From: Dendrobium chrysotoxum
Lineage: Eukaryota; Streptophyta; Magnoliopsida; Asparagales; Orchidaceae
Direction of reading: 5' to 3'
Assembly: GCA_019925795.1 (NCBI GenBank)
Contig: CM034307.1
Location: 35,365,201 to 35,429,200, forward strand
DNA length: 64,000 nucleotides
Below, in pieces: positions 12,382 through 24,009 of the stretch. Under the pieces are notes generated by a model. That model was not told where the DNA came from. It saw only the letters and a list, made by a program, of their open reading frames with translations, and did not search any database. The translations under genes were made by a program, and so were the position numbers. Each line of letters begins with the position of its first letter. Position 1 is the stretch's first letter.

Positions 12382-13060
12382 GACCTAAGGTTAGGTGCTA
12401 CCTTTCCTTAGAAATCAAATCAAATCTGCCTTTTAGGTATAAGTCCCCTGTCCGCATCCTTTAGACCTAAGGTTAGGTGCCACCTTTCATTAGAAATTAA
12501 ATCAAATATGTCTTTTAGTTATAAGTCCACTGTCGGCTTCCATTAGACCTAAGGTTAGGTGATGCCTTTCTTAGAAATTAAACATGTCTTTTAGGTATAA
12601 GTCTCCTATCAGCTTCCTTTAGACCTAAGGTTAGATGTTGCCTTTCGTTAGAAATCAAATCAGTCTTTTAGGTATGAGTCCCCTGTCAACTTCTTTTAGC
12701 CCTAAGGTTAGGTGCTTCCTTTACTTAGAAATCAAATCTATCTTTTAGGTAAGGTCCCCTATCTGCTTTGTTTAGACCTAAGGTTAGGTGTTGCCTTTCC
12801 TTAGAAATTAAATTTGTCTTTTAGGTATAAGTCCCTTGTCAGCTTCCTTCAGACCTAAGGTTAGGTGCTGCCTTTCCTTAGAAATAAATCTATTTTTTAG
12901 GTATAAGTCCTCTATCAGCATCCTTTAGACCTAAGGTTAGGTGCTTCCTTTTCTTAGAAAATCAAAACAAAACTATCTCTTAGGTATAAGTCCTCTGTCA
13001 GCTTCCTTTAGACCTGAGGTTAGGTAGAACCTTTCCTTGGAATTAAAATTCTAAACTTGA
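12382..13060 (+). repeat. G1 3' UTR minisatellite, 9 units of 76-83 bp
   Basis: Nine copies of GACCTAAGGTTAGGTG begin at 12382, 12464, 12546, 12622, 12699, 12775, 12852, 12928 and 13011. Each is followed by TTTCCTTAGAAAT and TTTTAGGTATAAGTCCCCT. The units differ by substitutions and small indels, so the array is old. A single copy of this motif exists, reverse-complemented, in the 3' UTR of A near 54660-54800. Tandem arrays at this place are typical of Tat/Ogre elements. Confidence 0.92.
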
Positions 13061-13118
13061 CCAATCCAAATCAGTCAATGCTAATATGTGAGATATACCT
13101 TTATTCTGCTACACATAT

Positions 13119-13130
13119 TGGGGGTTTATT
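13119..13130 (+). promoter_or_regulatory. G1 polypurine tract
   Basis: TTGGGGGTTTAT immediately precedes the 3' LTR. The corresponding sites of A (54560-54572) and D (60260-60272) read TTGGGGGTCCATT. It primes plus-strand DNA synthesis. Confidence 0.75.
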
Positions 13131-14835
13131 TATTGACCTCATTTTTTCATGAGTTTAATCAAACTCATTCAATCAAATCCAAAATCATATTCAGGTTCAA
13201 ATTCCAAACCAAAATTTAAGGTAAAAGGCCCATGTCCTATGACCCTTTTTGGGTGATTTTGTTTAATCACCCCAAAATCAAATAAAATGATCTTCAATTC
13301 ATAATCTATTAATTGCATATTAATTAGGCATATCCCTAGGGTTAAACCTCCAAATATGAGGCCAATTTGAGACCTTTAACCCTAAAAACCTAATTGAAAT
13401 CCAAAGGCTACAAAACCTTCAAATATATACAGCCTATGCAGCGGGACCTTGCATCTTATGGAATTTGACCACGGGACTTTCCTCAAAACCTTTGAATATG
13501 TACATAGTTATTTTTATGAAATATCAAACATAAAATAACACTTTGATGGACCCAAGTTAACCCAGAGTTGACCAGGGGCCCAAATGATTAAAATGTCTTT
13601 TAAGGGCAAAATTGAAGTTTTCTCTAAATTTTAATATGACTCAATCAAATTAAGCCATAAAACCTTTAATAATACATCCTACACATCATTAGGAGTGCAT
13701 TACAGCCAAATCCAAATTTTGGATTGACCAGGTTAACCAAGTCAACCATGGTTGACCAAAATGCCTATTAAGGGCCCAAACATGCATATCATGTAAGGAA
13801 ACCTCACCATTACATGGGACCACCTCCAATGGGTCCAAAATATCATTTTGAATTTGTGGGTCCAACCCCAACCTTTGGTTTGACCAAGGAGACCAAGTTA
13901 ATCATGGTTGACCAAATTAACCATGCACCCAACCAAGATCAAATTCAATCATCCAATCAATTTCAAACCAAATTGGCCATCCAAAATATTTTAATTGGAC
14001 ATACTAATCATGTCCAATATTTCCCTAAGTTAAATCCCTATGAATTTGACTTGGTCAACCCATTTAAAGGGGTTAAACTCATGCATGAAACCAAATTACC
14101 ATACAAGCTTCCTAGCCTTGGCTCCAAACTCCTTGAGGTGGTTTTCTACAATATACATAACCTTCCAAATCACCATCCTAGTCACCATTGACTGGTTGAC
14201 TAGTCAATAAGTCAAAATAACCTTTAAAGTATTAAAATATGGTTAAGTCATCAATCAAAGACTAAGTAATCCCAACCCTTCAAATTCTCTAACAAATCCT
14301 GCTTAAGGTAGCACTAAACCACCCCAAAAGCACCCAAGATGGCCCCTAAACCTAAACCCAAGCCATGGTTTAGACTAAAGAGGGAAAAAAACAAGTGGTC
14401 CCCCATCCCATGAACCAAAAGTGGTCTCATTCATCCCCTAGCCTTCTCCCTGGTTCTTATGCATCTTGGGATAGATGACAAGCATCCAAAGGAAGCCCCA
14501 AATCAATCCTAACCCTCCATTCAAAAAGGTAGGGTTTAAGAGTGGGCGGGGGTGGGGGGAAATGTAACCTATGAGCTCATTCTATTCCCCAACCTTCTCT
14601 TTGTATCCCCTAACCATGAGAACTCCTTCCTTAGTCAATCCAGTAACTCCTCAACTCTTCACAACCATTTTTCCACCATTTCCTACCTTCAAAAACCCCA
14701 TTTTAGTGAAGAGAGAGATATATATAGAGAGAAAGTGGTGTTTGGGGAATGACATTCAATCTAGTCACAACTAGCTTAGGGAGTCTTCTGTAATGTTGGA
14801 GAGGACATTACTAGGAGCAAAATAAGACCAAAATC

Positions 14836-14839
<4 letters not shown>

Positions 14840-14894
<55 letters not shown>
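14840..14894 (+). repeat. (TA)n microsatellite
   Basis: About 27 uninterrupted TA dinucleotides within the G1 3' LTR. The corresponding place in the D LTR lacks the run, so it grew after the copies separated. Confidence 0.97.
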
Positions 14895-14896
<2 letters not shown>

Positions 14897-16489
14897 TTGG
14901 TTAGAAAACTTAATATTTATCTGGAATTTAAATTTGAAACTGCTTAAAACTTTTAGTGCGTGGAGCCTCCAAACTGCAGGCAATGAAAATTTAAGTTATC
15001 ATGAGCTTATATTTCAAATTTCATTGAATTTGGTTGAGTATTTGAATGTTATGGGCAAATAAAAATTTTAGTTCATTCTGAACTATGTCAACTCGGGCTC
15101 AATCCATAACGTTTGGTTTGGATCAGTTCATGTGGTGCAATTCGGGCCGTTCTTTGCCCACATCATCGATCCAACACTGGATATGTCCAATTGAAGGTGT
15201 TAAGTGAGCACTGGGTCCTCGACGCATGTCCCTCCATATGTCAGACGATAGTGGTGGTGGCGTAATTTTGCCACCGTCAATTTTTTTTTGAAATTGTTTT
15301 AGAAAATATATTTTAATGCGCAAAACTTCCAAAATTTATAGTAAATCTATTTTTCAACAAATTTGATAATTTTGGTGTCATTGGAAAGGTCTTGTGACCT
15401 AATAATTTGAATGAATTTTGATTAGTGAATTATGAGAAATTTGTGATTGTTTGAATTTCAATTTTAGCAATTTTCTCATGATCTAGGGGTCAAACTGGAC
15501 CCAATTTTTAGCTAAATTTTGAGCATCTTAGGCATTCCCTACATTTTTTATTAGTCCAGATGCTCTCAAGATTTTTTATGTGAATTTTCAAAGTGATGGA
15601 TCCATTTTGGACCCAAAAATTTGAAAATTTATAACTCACTAAATTTATAGGAATTGGATGTAATTTTTATTTTATGTGATTGCTTTTGTATCAGGGTTAG
15701 ATGAACAAAAATTTGGACACATTGGAATACTAGTGACATATAGGAAAAATAATTAAAGACAATGTTAAATAAACATCAAAAAAATTCTAAGAAATTCCAC
15801 ACACACCCAATAAAACTCTGGAACACTAAACTTAGTGACATTTTAAACTTTAGATTTTTATTTCACTGAATTTGGAGTTCATTAGGCTAGAAAAGTAATC
15901 AAATGAAAAATTAGCCCTTTTAAGAGGCCTGAAACTTCCAAAAATTGCAATAAATCCTAATTAAATAAAAAATTTCCATTATATCTCAAATTATTTATAA
16001 TTTAATCCCTTTCATTGGACTTTAAAATAAATCTTAATTTAATAATTAATTAAAATAAATTATTAAAAATTATTAAAAATGTCAGATAAATTCCAGACTG
16101 TTGAGAACACTCCTATAGGTCATCCTTGACCTTTGAGAGTGATTTCAAGGAGTTTGGAGTAAGTTTGATGCAGAAATAATAAAACCTCCCTAATTAAGTA
16201 ATTAAATAATTCAATTAAATGTCCAAACATAAAAAATTCATAACTAATTATAGGAAAATCTAAATCTAATAAACGTAGTGTCATTTTACTCATCTCTGGG
16301 TCTAGTATTTATTAAAAATAAGAAAATTCCAAAACTTAATTTAAATTTATAAGTAAAAAATTAGACCCCTCATTTTATAAATTAAAATAATTTATAAAAT
16401 CCAAAAAATTAAATAAATGACTAAAATTTCAATAAAACATCAATCCAATCAATATAATAAGATAAATAACCCCAAACACTCTTTTGATG

Positions 16490-16751
16490 AAGTTTTTAGG
16501 ATGGGCTATCTCAAGTTATGGGGCTACGTGTCCTTAGGAGACTTTGGTTCTTGTATAAGTTGTGACAACTCTAATAGTGAATTTAATGGAGTGCAAAGTT
16601 ATAAAATTAACTAATCATTAATTAGTTAACCAAAATTGAAGCCTTAATACAACTACATCAACCAAGTTTTTAGGATGGACTACCTCGAGCTATGGGGCTA
16701 TATATCCTAAGGAGACCTTGCTTCTTGTGCCCGTTGTAACAATGCCACAAA
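16490..16751 (+). repeat. Direct repeat pair inside the G1 LTR
   Basis: A stretch of about 85 bp starting TTTTTAGGATGG with the core TATGGGGCTA occurs at about 16492 and again at about 16665 (spacing about 173 bp). I do not find it in the B or D LTR. It is a local duplication or a small insertion with terminal repeats. Confidence 0.7.
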
Positions 16752-17825
16752 ACGGTTGATGGCAAATAAAAAATAATAAATCTTATAAATCAAAATAGTA
16801 ACTAATTATATAGAAATAGTCAATCTTTAATTTGAACTATGTAATTAGTTAACTAATATTAGTTACTACTGGGTAATTAGGGCCTATGAGATTATTAACT
16901 TAGCCCCAAGGAGGGTGAAATAAATCTTACAACCCTGATGTAAACAAAGGTAGTAATCATTCAACAAATAAAATTCAACACAATATGAATGTTAAAATAC
17001 TAATACTTAAACTTAAACTAAAAATTCCTTCAGTCTATAACAATTTAAAGAAAATACCATAAAAGTTCAATAACAACATAGCCTAGAACATATCCAAACA
17101 ACACGGCCTGACACAAACACCTTAAATGTTTTGTTAGGATAGCTAATCCAGGTTTTAGGCTATGTTGGTGTTTTTTCCTTCCTTTTATTTATGTGATGCA
17201 AATTTCTTATAAATTTTACACAATTTTCCTTGCATACTTGTTACTATGAATTTTACACAGCTTGACATAGATTTCTTGAGTCTTTTAAAAATTTTTATAT
17301 GTATTTTAAATTATTGAGTTCTGAAAGTAACTTAGTGTGGGATATTTGGTACCTAATTTAGACTTCAAAGGGGGAGGGAACAACCCCTTTTCAGGGAAGA
17401 GTTCCTTCCATTTGAAGATGTAAATTTGGGTAAGTTTGAAATCTAAAGAGAAAAGAAACACCCCTACAGGGAGGAGCTTTTTTTATTTGGATATCCAGAC
17501 CTGACCGATCCATGGAGTATGAAGGAAGAAGCTAAACGAAAGCAGTAGGAAAAATACCCCACTTTAAAACTTGCATCATTCTATAGGACTAGAATCTAGG
17601 TTATTGTTAGTGGTACCCAGTTACTTTTAATTTATGTAGACCCTAGGTTATAATTAATTGGCATTTATCACATGGCCTTTCTTACATTCATTTGATATAT
17701 TTTGATGATGTGTTATGATTGCTTATTTATTTTTATGCTTTAGGAATTTCATAAAACTTCATAGGTTCCATGCTCTACATGTAAATTTTATTTTAGCCTG
17801 GATGTGATTAGGCTCTCAACTATAA

Positions 17826-18996
17826 AGTTTTTTTTGCCGAAGGTGGGGTCTTATGATCTTTAGTCCACCCCGAATCCTAAGTCTATTTTGTGCACTATAT
17901 AATAATAGCTCGAACTTAGCTAATATAGTGCAAATCTAGATGTATCTGGCCTGGATTGGGGAGCCAGCTAACACCTAAGCACTTTAAAACCATATATCCA
18001 ATCTTTTATGAAAGATAGGTAGGGGTGTTATTTTTTGAGTTTGAGGAATTGGGGTCGACATCTATAGAAAATCCTAATTGGCCCCTTAACTTATATAGGG
18101 TGATTAATGCTCAAAATATAATTAAAACTTTTGGCTCTTTAATTTATTTCTAATACAATACATATTGATTGACCATTATATGCAAAATCAATATGAAGTA
18201 GTTTTGAAAAGGCTTAGAAAATAAATTTTATCCTAGAGATTGCATCGTATCTCCTAGACAGAATGGCATTCTAATAGGCTAGGTTGTCTGCCAAAACTAG
18301 TAGGTAGGGAGGTGCTTAACAACGAAGAGAAGAATTTAATATACATATATGCAAACTCTCAATGAACCTGAGCTTACTTCTTAAGATCATTTAGATTTCT
18401 ATGTGAGTCTAAAAATTTTATTTGATTTGAGTAGACAAAGTTTTAAAGCATACCCTCACGAGCCTCTACTTATTTTTAGGCTAAATCAAAAAATAACATA
18501 CAAGAAAAAATACTAGAGAAGCAGGCAATTTTTTCTATACAAATAATATAAATAATCAATCAATTAACCATTAAACATATATAGAGTCCACGTGGCAAGT
18601 GCCACTTAATTTATAACCCATAGTCTACAGAAATAAAAGTGGCTGGGTACCATTGACAACAACCCAAATTCTAATCCTATAAATGACATAAGTTATTTTT
18701 AGAGTGGGACATTCTCTAAGTCTTCACTCTTCGTCTTCTTTCTGTTTGTGAGCTCCTTGGATTTGTCAGGTCTGGATATCCAAATGAAAAGAAACTCCTC
18801 CATGAAGGGTTATTTTGTTTTATCTTTAGATTTTTTAAGCATACTAAGCCGAATCTCCAAAAGAAGAGAAACTCTCCCCTGAGGGATGTTACCCATCTCT
18901 TTGGATTTCAGGTTGGATGATTAATATCTAACCTCAAAATTTAACTTCCACAATACTTTTGAATTAAAATACATTTAGAAATAAAAAAATAAACTC
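17826..18996 (-). repeat. E: old Tat LTR fragment (left piece)
   Basis: Co-linear in the same orientation with the B LTR from about 50780 to 51900 (shared blocks GCCTGGATTGGGGAGCCAGC and TGACAACAACCC), but strongly diverged. It starts at an inverted junction with the plus-oriented G1 LTR. It is split at 18996 by C2, with the target sequence AACTC at 18992-18996, and resumes at 30765. Confidence 0.85.
18992..18996. repeat. C2 target site duplication, left copy
   Basis: AACTC directly before the C2 3' LTR; the second copy lies at 30765-30769 directly after the 5' LTR. Integrase of this family makes 5-bp duplications. The match also fixes the LTR end at TTTTA (ancestrally TTTCA). Confidence 0.85.
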
Positions 18997-20830
18997 TAAA
19001 AGTTCGTTGAGGGGTGTTAAGCCTTTATGAACTAGCCCGGGGCTAACCAAGAGGGGGAGGGGGGTGAATTGGTAGTTTTAAAAATTCTTAAGTAAATACA
19101 TGATTTTAAAATCTTTTTTGAATGTTTTAAAATAAATATAATTTCTCTTTAATGTGGATACAATTAATCAAACAAATTAATAACTTTAGCCACACAATCA
19201 TCCATAAGAATTAAAGTATAAAAATTAAAATGCGAAATAGTAAAAAGAAAGAACACACCAGATTTTATAGTGGTTCGATAAACCTGACCTACGTCCACTT
19301 ACCGGAGCCTCCCTTCCAGGTATTTCACTAAAACTCAGTGACTCTCCTTTTGCTCACACAGCAAGGCAGAGAAGCCTTTACCAAAACACCTTTTCACCAA
19401 CCTTGGTGTGGCAGAGAACCCAAACTCCTTTTGCTTCCTACTGAAGAAGAAAGAGACCTTACCTCCTTTTGCTTCCTCCTAAAGCAGGCATAGAACATCG
19501 ATCTTCTTGTTGATGATTCTTCCCATAAAGCCCCCAAGGAACAAGGGATGACAACTGGAAAAGGTGACTTGAATTCTTTCTTGGAGCAACCTTTGTGAAC
19601 ACCTCATAAACTCCCCCTCACAAGATCCTCTCTCTCTCTCCCAAGCTCTCCCTCTCCTTCTAAAGATTCTCTCAAGTCAGGACAACAACAAAAGATCTTA
19701 ATAGTAACAAACAAGTGATCTTAAATAGAAGGGTTAAAAAAATGCCTTAAATTTTAACTTGCCATCAAAGATCATCCAGGATGATCTATCGATCGTCCTG
19801 TAGGATCAGTACAAAAATAGACATTTCAGCCTGGACGATCTAGCTCTCCTTGGAAATCATAATACATGATTTATATAGATCATCTAGGATGATGTGGTCA
19901 TCATCCTATACGATTAGTTCAAACATAAATTTTCATCCAGTAGATAGATTGGGTCATCCAGGAGATAGGTCTGGTCGATATTTGAAAAATGACTTGATCG
20001 TCCAGGATGATATTGCTATCATCTTGTACGATTAGTTCAAAAATGGGTAATATCATCCAGCCACATCAGTCGGGTCATCCAAAAAAATTATGTTGGATGA
20101 TGAGGATTTATAACTGATCATCTAGGATGATATAGATATCATCCTGTATGATTAGTTCAAAAGGATAATATCATCCAGCACATCAGTCGGGTCATCCAGG
20201 AGAGTTATATCAGATGATGAGGATTTATAGTTGATCGTCAGGATGATCTTTTGATCATTTCAGATGATGTGATCGATCAATACATCCTTAAATTACTTTC
20301 CTTAATCACCTTACTAATTTAGGCATACTTGTAATAAATCATCTAGGATGATATATATATCATCTTATACGATTAGTAGAACTCCTAAAATATAAACTTG
20401 CCTAAATGAGTCTTGGCGACTGAGAATTTTGATTTGAGCATATCATCCCGGATGATGGGAGGATCGTTCAGGATGATCTGCTTAATTAGACTGACTTTAA
20501 TATGGCTACCCTAATTAGGGTTTCTATTTTGATTTAACTATCCATCATGATTTTGGATCGTCTAGGATGATATTATCAAAAATAGATAACCAATCAATTT
20601 TTTAGAATTTCACCTACTGAGTGTGAGTGTGCAAGGATACTTAGTATTAGGATCCACCACATTACATTTGACTCAAGAAAGGAAAAATTATATTTGAATA
20701 CAAACAGACCTGATCTTGAGCTGGCTTGAATTACAATTGTTCATGTGGACCTGAAAGGTTAGGTAATTAAAATAGAAAGAAGAATGTTTGTTATCCTCAA
20801 AATTATAATCCTTTAGTTAGATTTGCAACA
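18997..20830 (-). repeat. C2 3' LTR, 1834 bp
   Basis: The minus strand begins TGTTGCAAATC next to the PPT and ends GAACTTTTA. It is alignable along its length with the 5' LTR at 28936-30764. From about 19760 to 20590 it carries a dense array of the GATCATCC-W-GGATGATC palindrome and half-sites. Confidence 0.93.
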
Positions 20831-20831
20831 A

Positions 20832-20845
20832 TCTCCCCCTTTTTT
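20832..20845 (-). promoter_or_regulatory. C2 polypurine tract
   Basis: The minus strand reads AAAAAAGGGGGAGA directly upstream of the 3' LTR. The same tract precedes the C3 3' LTR. It primes plus-strand synthesis. Confidence 0.9.
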
Positions 20846-21059
20846 ATGATGGCAACCATTTTGTTGGGATAGTTTCCAATTAAGAAAATAAAACCAATAA
20901 AATATAGAGTAAAGAAAACTAGGCACACAAATTCTACTTATACAGGCAAACAGTTCAATGACACTAAACACTAACAACACAATTCTCCCTTTTGACATCA
21001 CAAAAAAGAAGAAGAAAACTAAACCACGCAACACATATGAAAGCATTGGTACCAGCATA

Positions 21060-22180
21060 ACATTAAGCAAACTAGTGAAAAGAAGGATCCTAATCAGGTG
21101 GAGGAGGTGGTGGTGGCTAAAAGAAGCTGTGAATGTTGGTGAATTGCTCTCCAAACCAGGTCATATCCTGGTCGTGCTGCTGTTGTTGTTGAATTATATA
21201 CGCAATAAAGCGATCAACATCCGCAGCATGCTGCTGCTCCTGTGCAACAATGTAGGAGTCAAACCTGGCCTCCCACTGGTCAAACCTTTCCACCAGCAGA
21301 TCCAGCTGTGACTGCTGGCGGATAGGAATAGGTGCAGGAATTTCCTCTTCTTCTGCTCCCTCAGCTTGCTTGTGCTCTGGATGGAGATGAGTGCTTGAAG
21401 GACATGGAAGGAGCTATTTGTGTAGAAGGAGGATGGATAATTTAGAGGGTAGGATATTGAATATTATAAATGGTTTCAAGGACATAAGCAATGAAGTGTC
21501 CTAGGCCAAATTTGGTTTCCTCCTATGTCCGGGATCCCTAATGCAAGTCAAGTGCCCAATGTATCAAAAGAGAAGATCAGTAGCATTAAATTTCCTATGA
21601 GTCATGATATAGTAGGTGTTGATGGAAAGTAAGGGAGTAATGTGAACCTGATCACCAGCCTTGGAAATTATAGAAGTTTTTAAGGCATGTTAGATGGTCC
21701 TAGTATCTTTAACCAATGAACTAGAGGCACCATCATGATAAGTGGCATTTGTGTTCCTTACCTAATTAACCTTACCCAATTGAAATCAAGATCTGAGATA
21801 ATGAGATAAAGCTTTTCTCTAGTGGTAGAAAGTTGAAGAAGTTCATGACAATCCTGATAAGTGATCTCTAGAGGTCGTTTGGTTACATAGGATTAGAGTA
21901 CAATATAGGTAGAGTTGATTCAGAGGCTGGCGAAGAATTCATATAAAAGTTCAGAGTGAAAATGATCTATAAGGGTCCGAATAAAAGTAAGTGTAGTGTG
22001 GGTAAATAGATCTAACACTTGATAGGTCAGGGTACGGGGATTGACAGTCTTGGATGGTATAATCCCTGCAATTTTATAGTGAAGGTAGATAGCCTGATCT
22101 GCTGCATTAGTGAAGTGGGGATCCACAGTTCCCCTTGAGGAGCTTCCAATAAGCATCCTGGAGCATTTTCCACCGGCCAT
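21060..22180 (-). pseudogene. C2 extra ORF downstream of pol
   Basis: It starts with MAGGK at 22180 and stays open for 86 codons, then continues with stops. It is co-linear with the ORF at 38434-39560 in C3. The C-terminal part is Glu-rich, then has a Gln-rich coiled-coil-like segment (AQEQQH) and a Pro run. Where C3 has CAA and CAG near the end, C2 has TAG, as expected from C-to-T decay. Position after pol equals the env-like ORF of Sireviruses, but I see no signal peptide or membrane span and do not call it an envelope. The middle part is reminiscent of the plant transposon protein domain found in many plant retroelements; that is a weak impression only. Confidence 0.65.
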
Positions 22181-22269
22181 TGGTGAGCTTGACTGAAAGA
22201 AAAAAGGATATGAAGTGAGTAAGAAGATTGGAGTGAAGAAAGCCTTAAACTTATGCTAGTTTTAAAGAT

Positions 22270-22680
22270 TTACAAATATAGTCCAGGATGATCATGATAT
22301 CATCCAGGATAATTTACAGAAATAATGTCGGCCTGGTTGATTAGTCAAAAAGGCGATCAGATCATTTAGGATGATCAGAAATCATATGAGATGATTAGAC
22401 TCAAACTATCATCCCGAGGAGTCAAGCTGGATGACCTTTGACGAAAAGTATAATCTAGGAAAATTACGTAGATCATCCAAGATGATGAGCAATTAATAAA
22501 TCAGACGGGCCAAATTTAAGTCATCCAACTATTGCCACATGGATAGTCCAGGATGATGTGAGGAATTATCTAGGATAATCACCAATAATAGGTTCAGATC
22601 AATCATTGGGTGCATAATGGGGATGAGTTGATCATATCATTCAGGATAATGTGAGGATCGTACAGGATGATGTGAATAAA
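22270..22680 (-). repeat. Palindrome array upstream of the C2 extra ORF
   Basis: A cluster of ATCATCC/GGATGAT half-sites and imperfect dyads (for example near 22284, 22489, 22549 and 22660) lies just 5' of the extra ORF, the same motif as in the LTRs. C3 has the matching cluster at 37960-38350. The place suggests a promoter or processing signal for the extra ORF; this is inference. Confidence 0.75.
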
Positions 22681-24009
22681 AAAATAAAAAAAGAAGGATG
22701 GAGAGAATGATCAAAGGATTCAAAAATCACAAAAAATAAAGTCAAAGCAAAAAAGAAGCCAAAAAAAAATAAAACAAGGAAGCAACATAAAAACTAATTT
22801 AAAATAAGTTTTTTTTAATCAATCTGTTCGAGTAAATCAGAATTTTTTCTTTATTTTCAATTCAAAATCTAATAAGAAGAAATTGACGAGCTGAAATCCA
22901 GAAAAGTTGAAAAATTAATTTTTGTAAACTCTACCTCAGACACCTTACAGGTTTAATTTCTTTTCAAAATAAATTTAATTCAGATGAAAAGAAATTAGAT
23001 AAGAAAATTGATCCTTTCAAACTTCGTTCAAAAAAAATATCTGATAAAATAGTATTGCAAGTAAAGAATCAGAAATCATGATTTTCAATCTCAAGTGTTT
23101 GGATATATTAAGTGGTACACGAATTCTTCAAAGATTTTTAAAGATTGAAAGAAGAGGAAGCTTATTTCTATGTGGGTTAATTTTGTGCCTTTTTTAATTA
23201 TTTGGCGCACTTTGCCGCATCTTTTAATTTTTAATACACTTTGTATATCTTTTTAATTTTTTCGCAAACATTGTACATCAGTGTTGGGCTCATTTTAGTT
23301 TTTTTTCTGTTGATTGGCGCACTTTGCTCATCTTTTACAAGCTTCCTATCTTTTAAAATCTCTAAAGGACTCTTAGTTGTGAGATTATCTTCAGATATAA
23401 GAGAAGAAAAACTCTCTCTCTTAGATAAGGAAAAGTAATCCACAAAACAGAACCACTTTCATATGATAAAAGCAATCACCTAATTAAGAAAACATAAAAA
23501 AGATTCAATAATTTAGAACACTACTATATGACATAGATTACTATAAGAAGATAAAATATATCTCTATTTCAAATTCTAACTTTTTTAATTTTGAAAAAGA
23601 TTTTTATCCAAAAGAATAATACACTATTTAAGGAGTTAGAGGAAGAGAAATAATCATCAATATTTTTTGCCCTTAACTATTTTTAGAGAGGTCAATCACT
23701 GCTTACAGGCCTCTAAGTAAAAATAAGGCAAAATTTTTATATAGAAATCAAGTTTATCTATAGTAGTGTACAGTGATCTGATTCTGAAGAACATAAACAA
23801 GAAATAAAAAATAAGAGGAAAACACATAAAAAGAATTAACCAAATCAAACAAATAAAAATATAAAAATAAGAAAAATTAGAGGAAATGAAAAACACGTAA
23901 AAAGAAACAAATAAACAATCAAACAAAAATAAATGAAAATAAATCCACAGATAAATCAGAATTCAGTAATCATCAAATTCATGCCATTTATATCAATCAC
24001 ATCCAATCT
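22681..24009 (-). other. C2 non-coding part between RNase H and extra ORF
   Basis: AT-rich with no gene seen. At 23195-23340 several copies of GGCGCACTTTG(T)GCATCTTTTA occur, a short motif containing the inverted repeat GCAC-AAA-GTGC. The same cluster is present in C3 (37290-37450) and in the stray fragment at 56755-56860. Confidence 0.7.

Larger units (their letters stand above)
6487..17825 (+). mobile_element. G1: decayed Ty3/gypsy Tat-type element
   Basis: Visible parts in order: truncated gag, protease, RT, the second (archaeal-type) RNase H, integrase, a 3' UTR with a minisatellite, a PPT and a 3' LTR. The layout and protein order equal those of B, and two RNase H domains mark the Tat lineage. 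Every domain carries stops and frameshifts and there is an internal RT-RNase H deletion, so it is much older than B. The 5' part is missing left of the C1 insertion, and the 3' LTR is cut at an inverted junction at about 17825. Confidence 0.9.
13131..17825 (+). repeat. G1 3' LTR, truncated
   Basis: It starts TATTGACCTC (ancestrally TGTTGACCTC) and is co-linear with the D LTR (60273 onward) and, reverse-complemented, with the B LTR. It includes the segment deleted in B. The match runs to a TTTTAGCCTGG block near 17800, about 1.4 kb short of the expected LTR end, where the sequence switches to the opposite orientation. Divergence from B and D is much greater than between B and D. W-box cores (TTGACC/TTGACT) cluster at 13690-14220. 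Confidence 0.85.

Noticed and set aside
13814..14191. A 125-codon + strand frame in the G1 LTR
   Set aside because: It lies in LTR sequence rich in TTGACC repeats, is not open in the corresponding part of the D LTR, and has no known domain.
21038..21311. A 117-codon + strand frame in C2 (20958-21311)
   Set aside because: Antisense to the Gln/Pro-rich end of the C2 extra ORF; the matching C3 copy supports the minus-strand reading.
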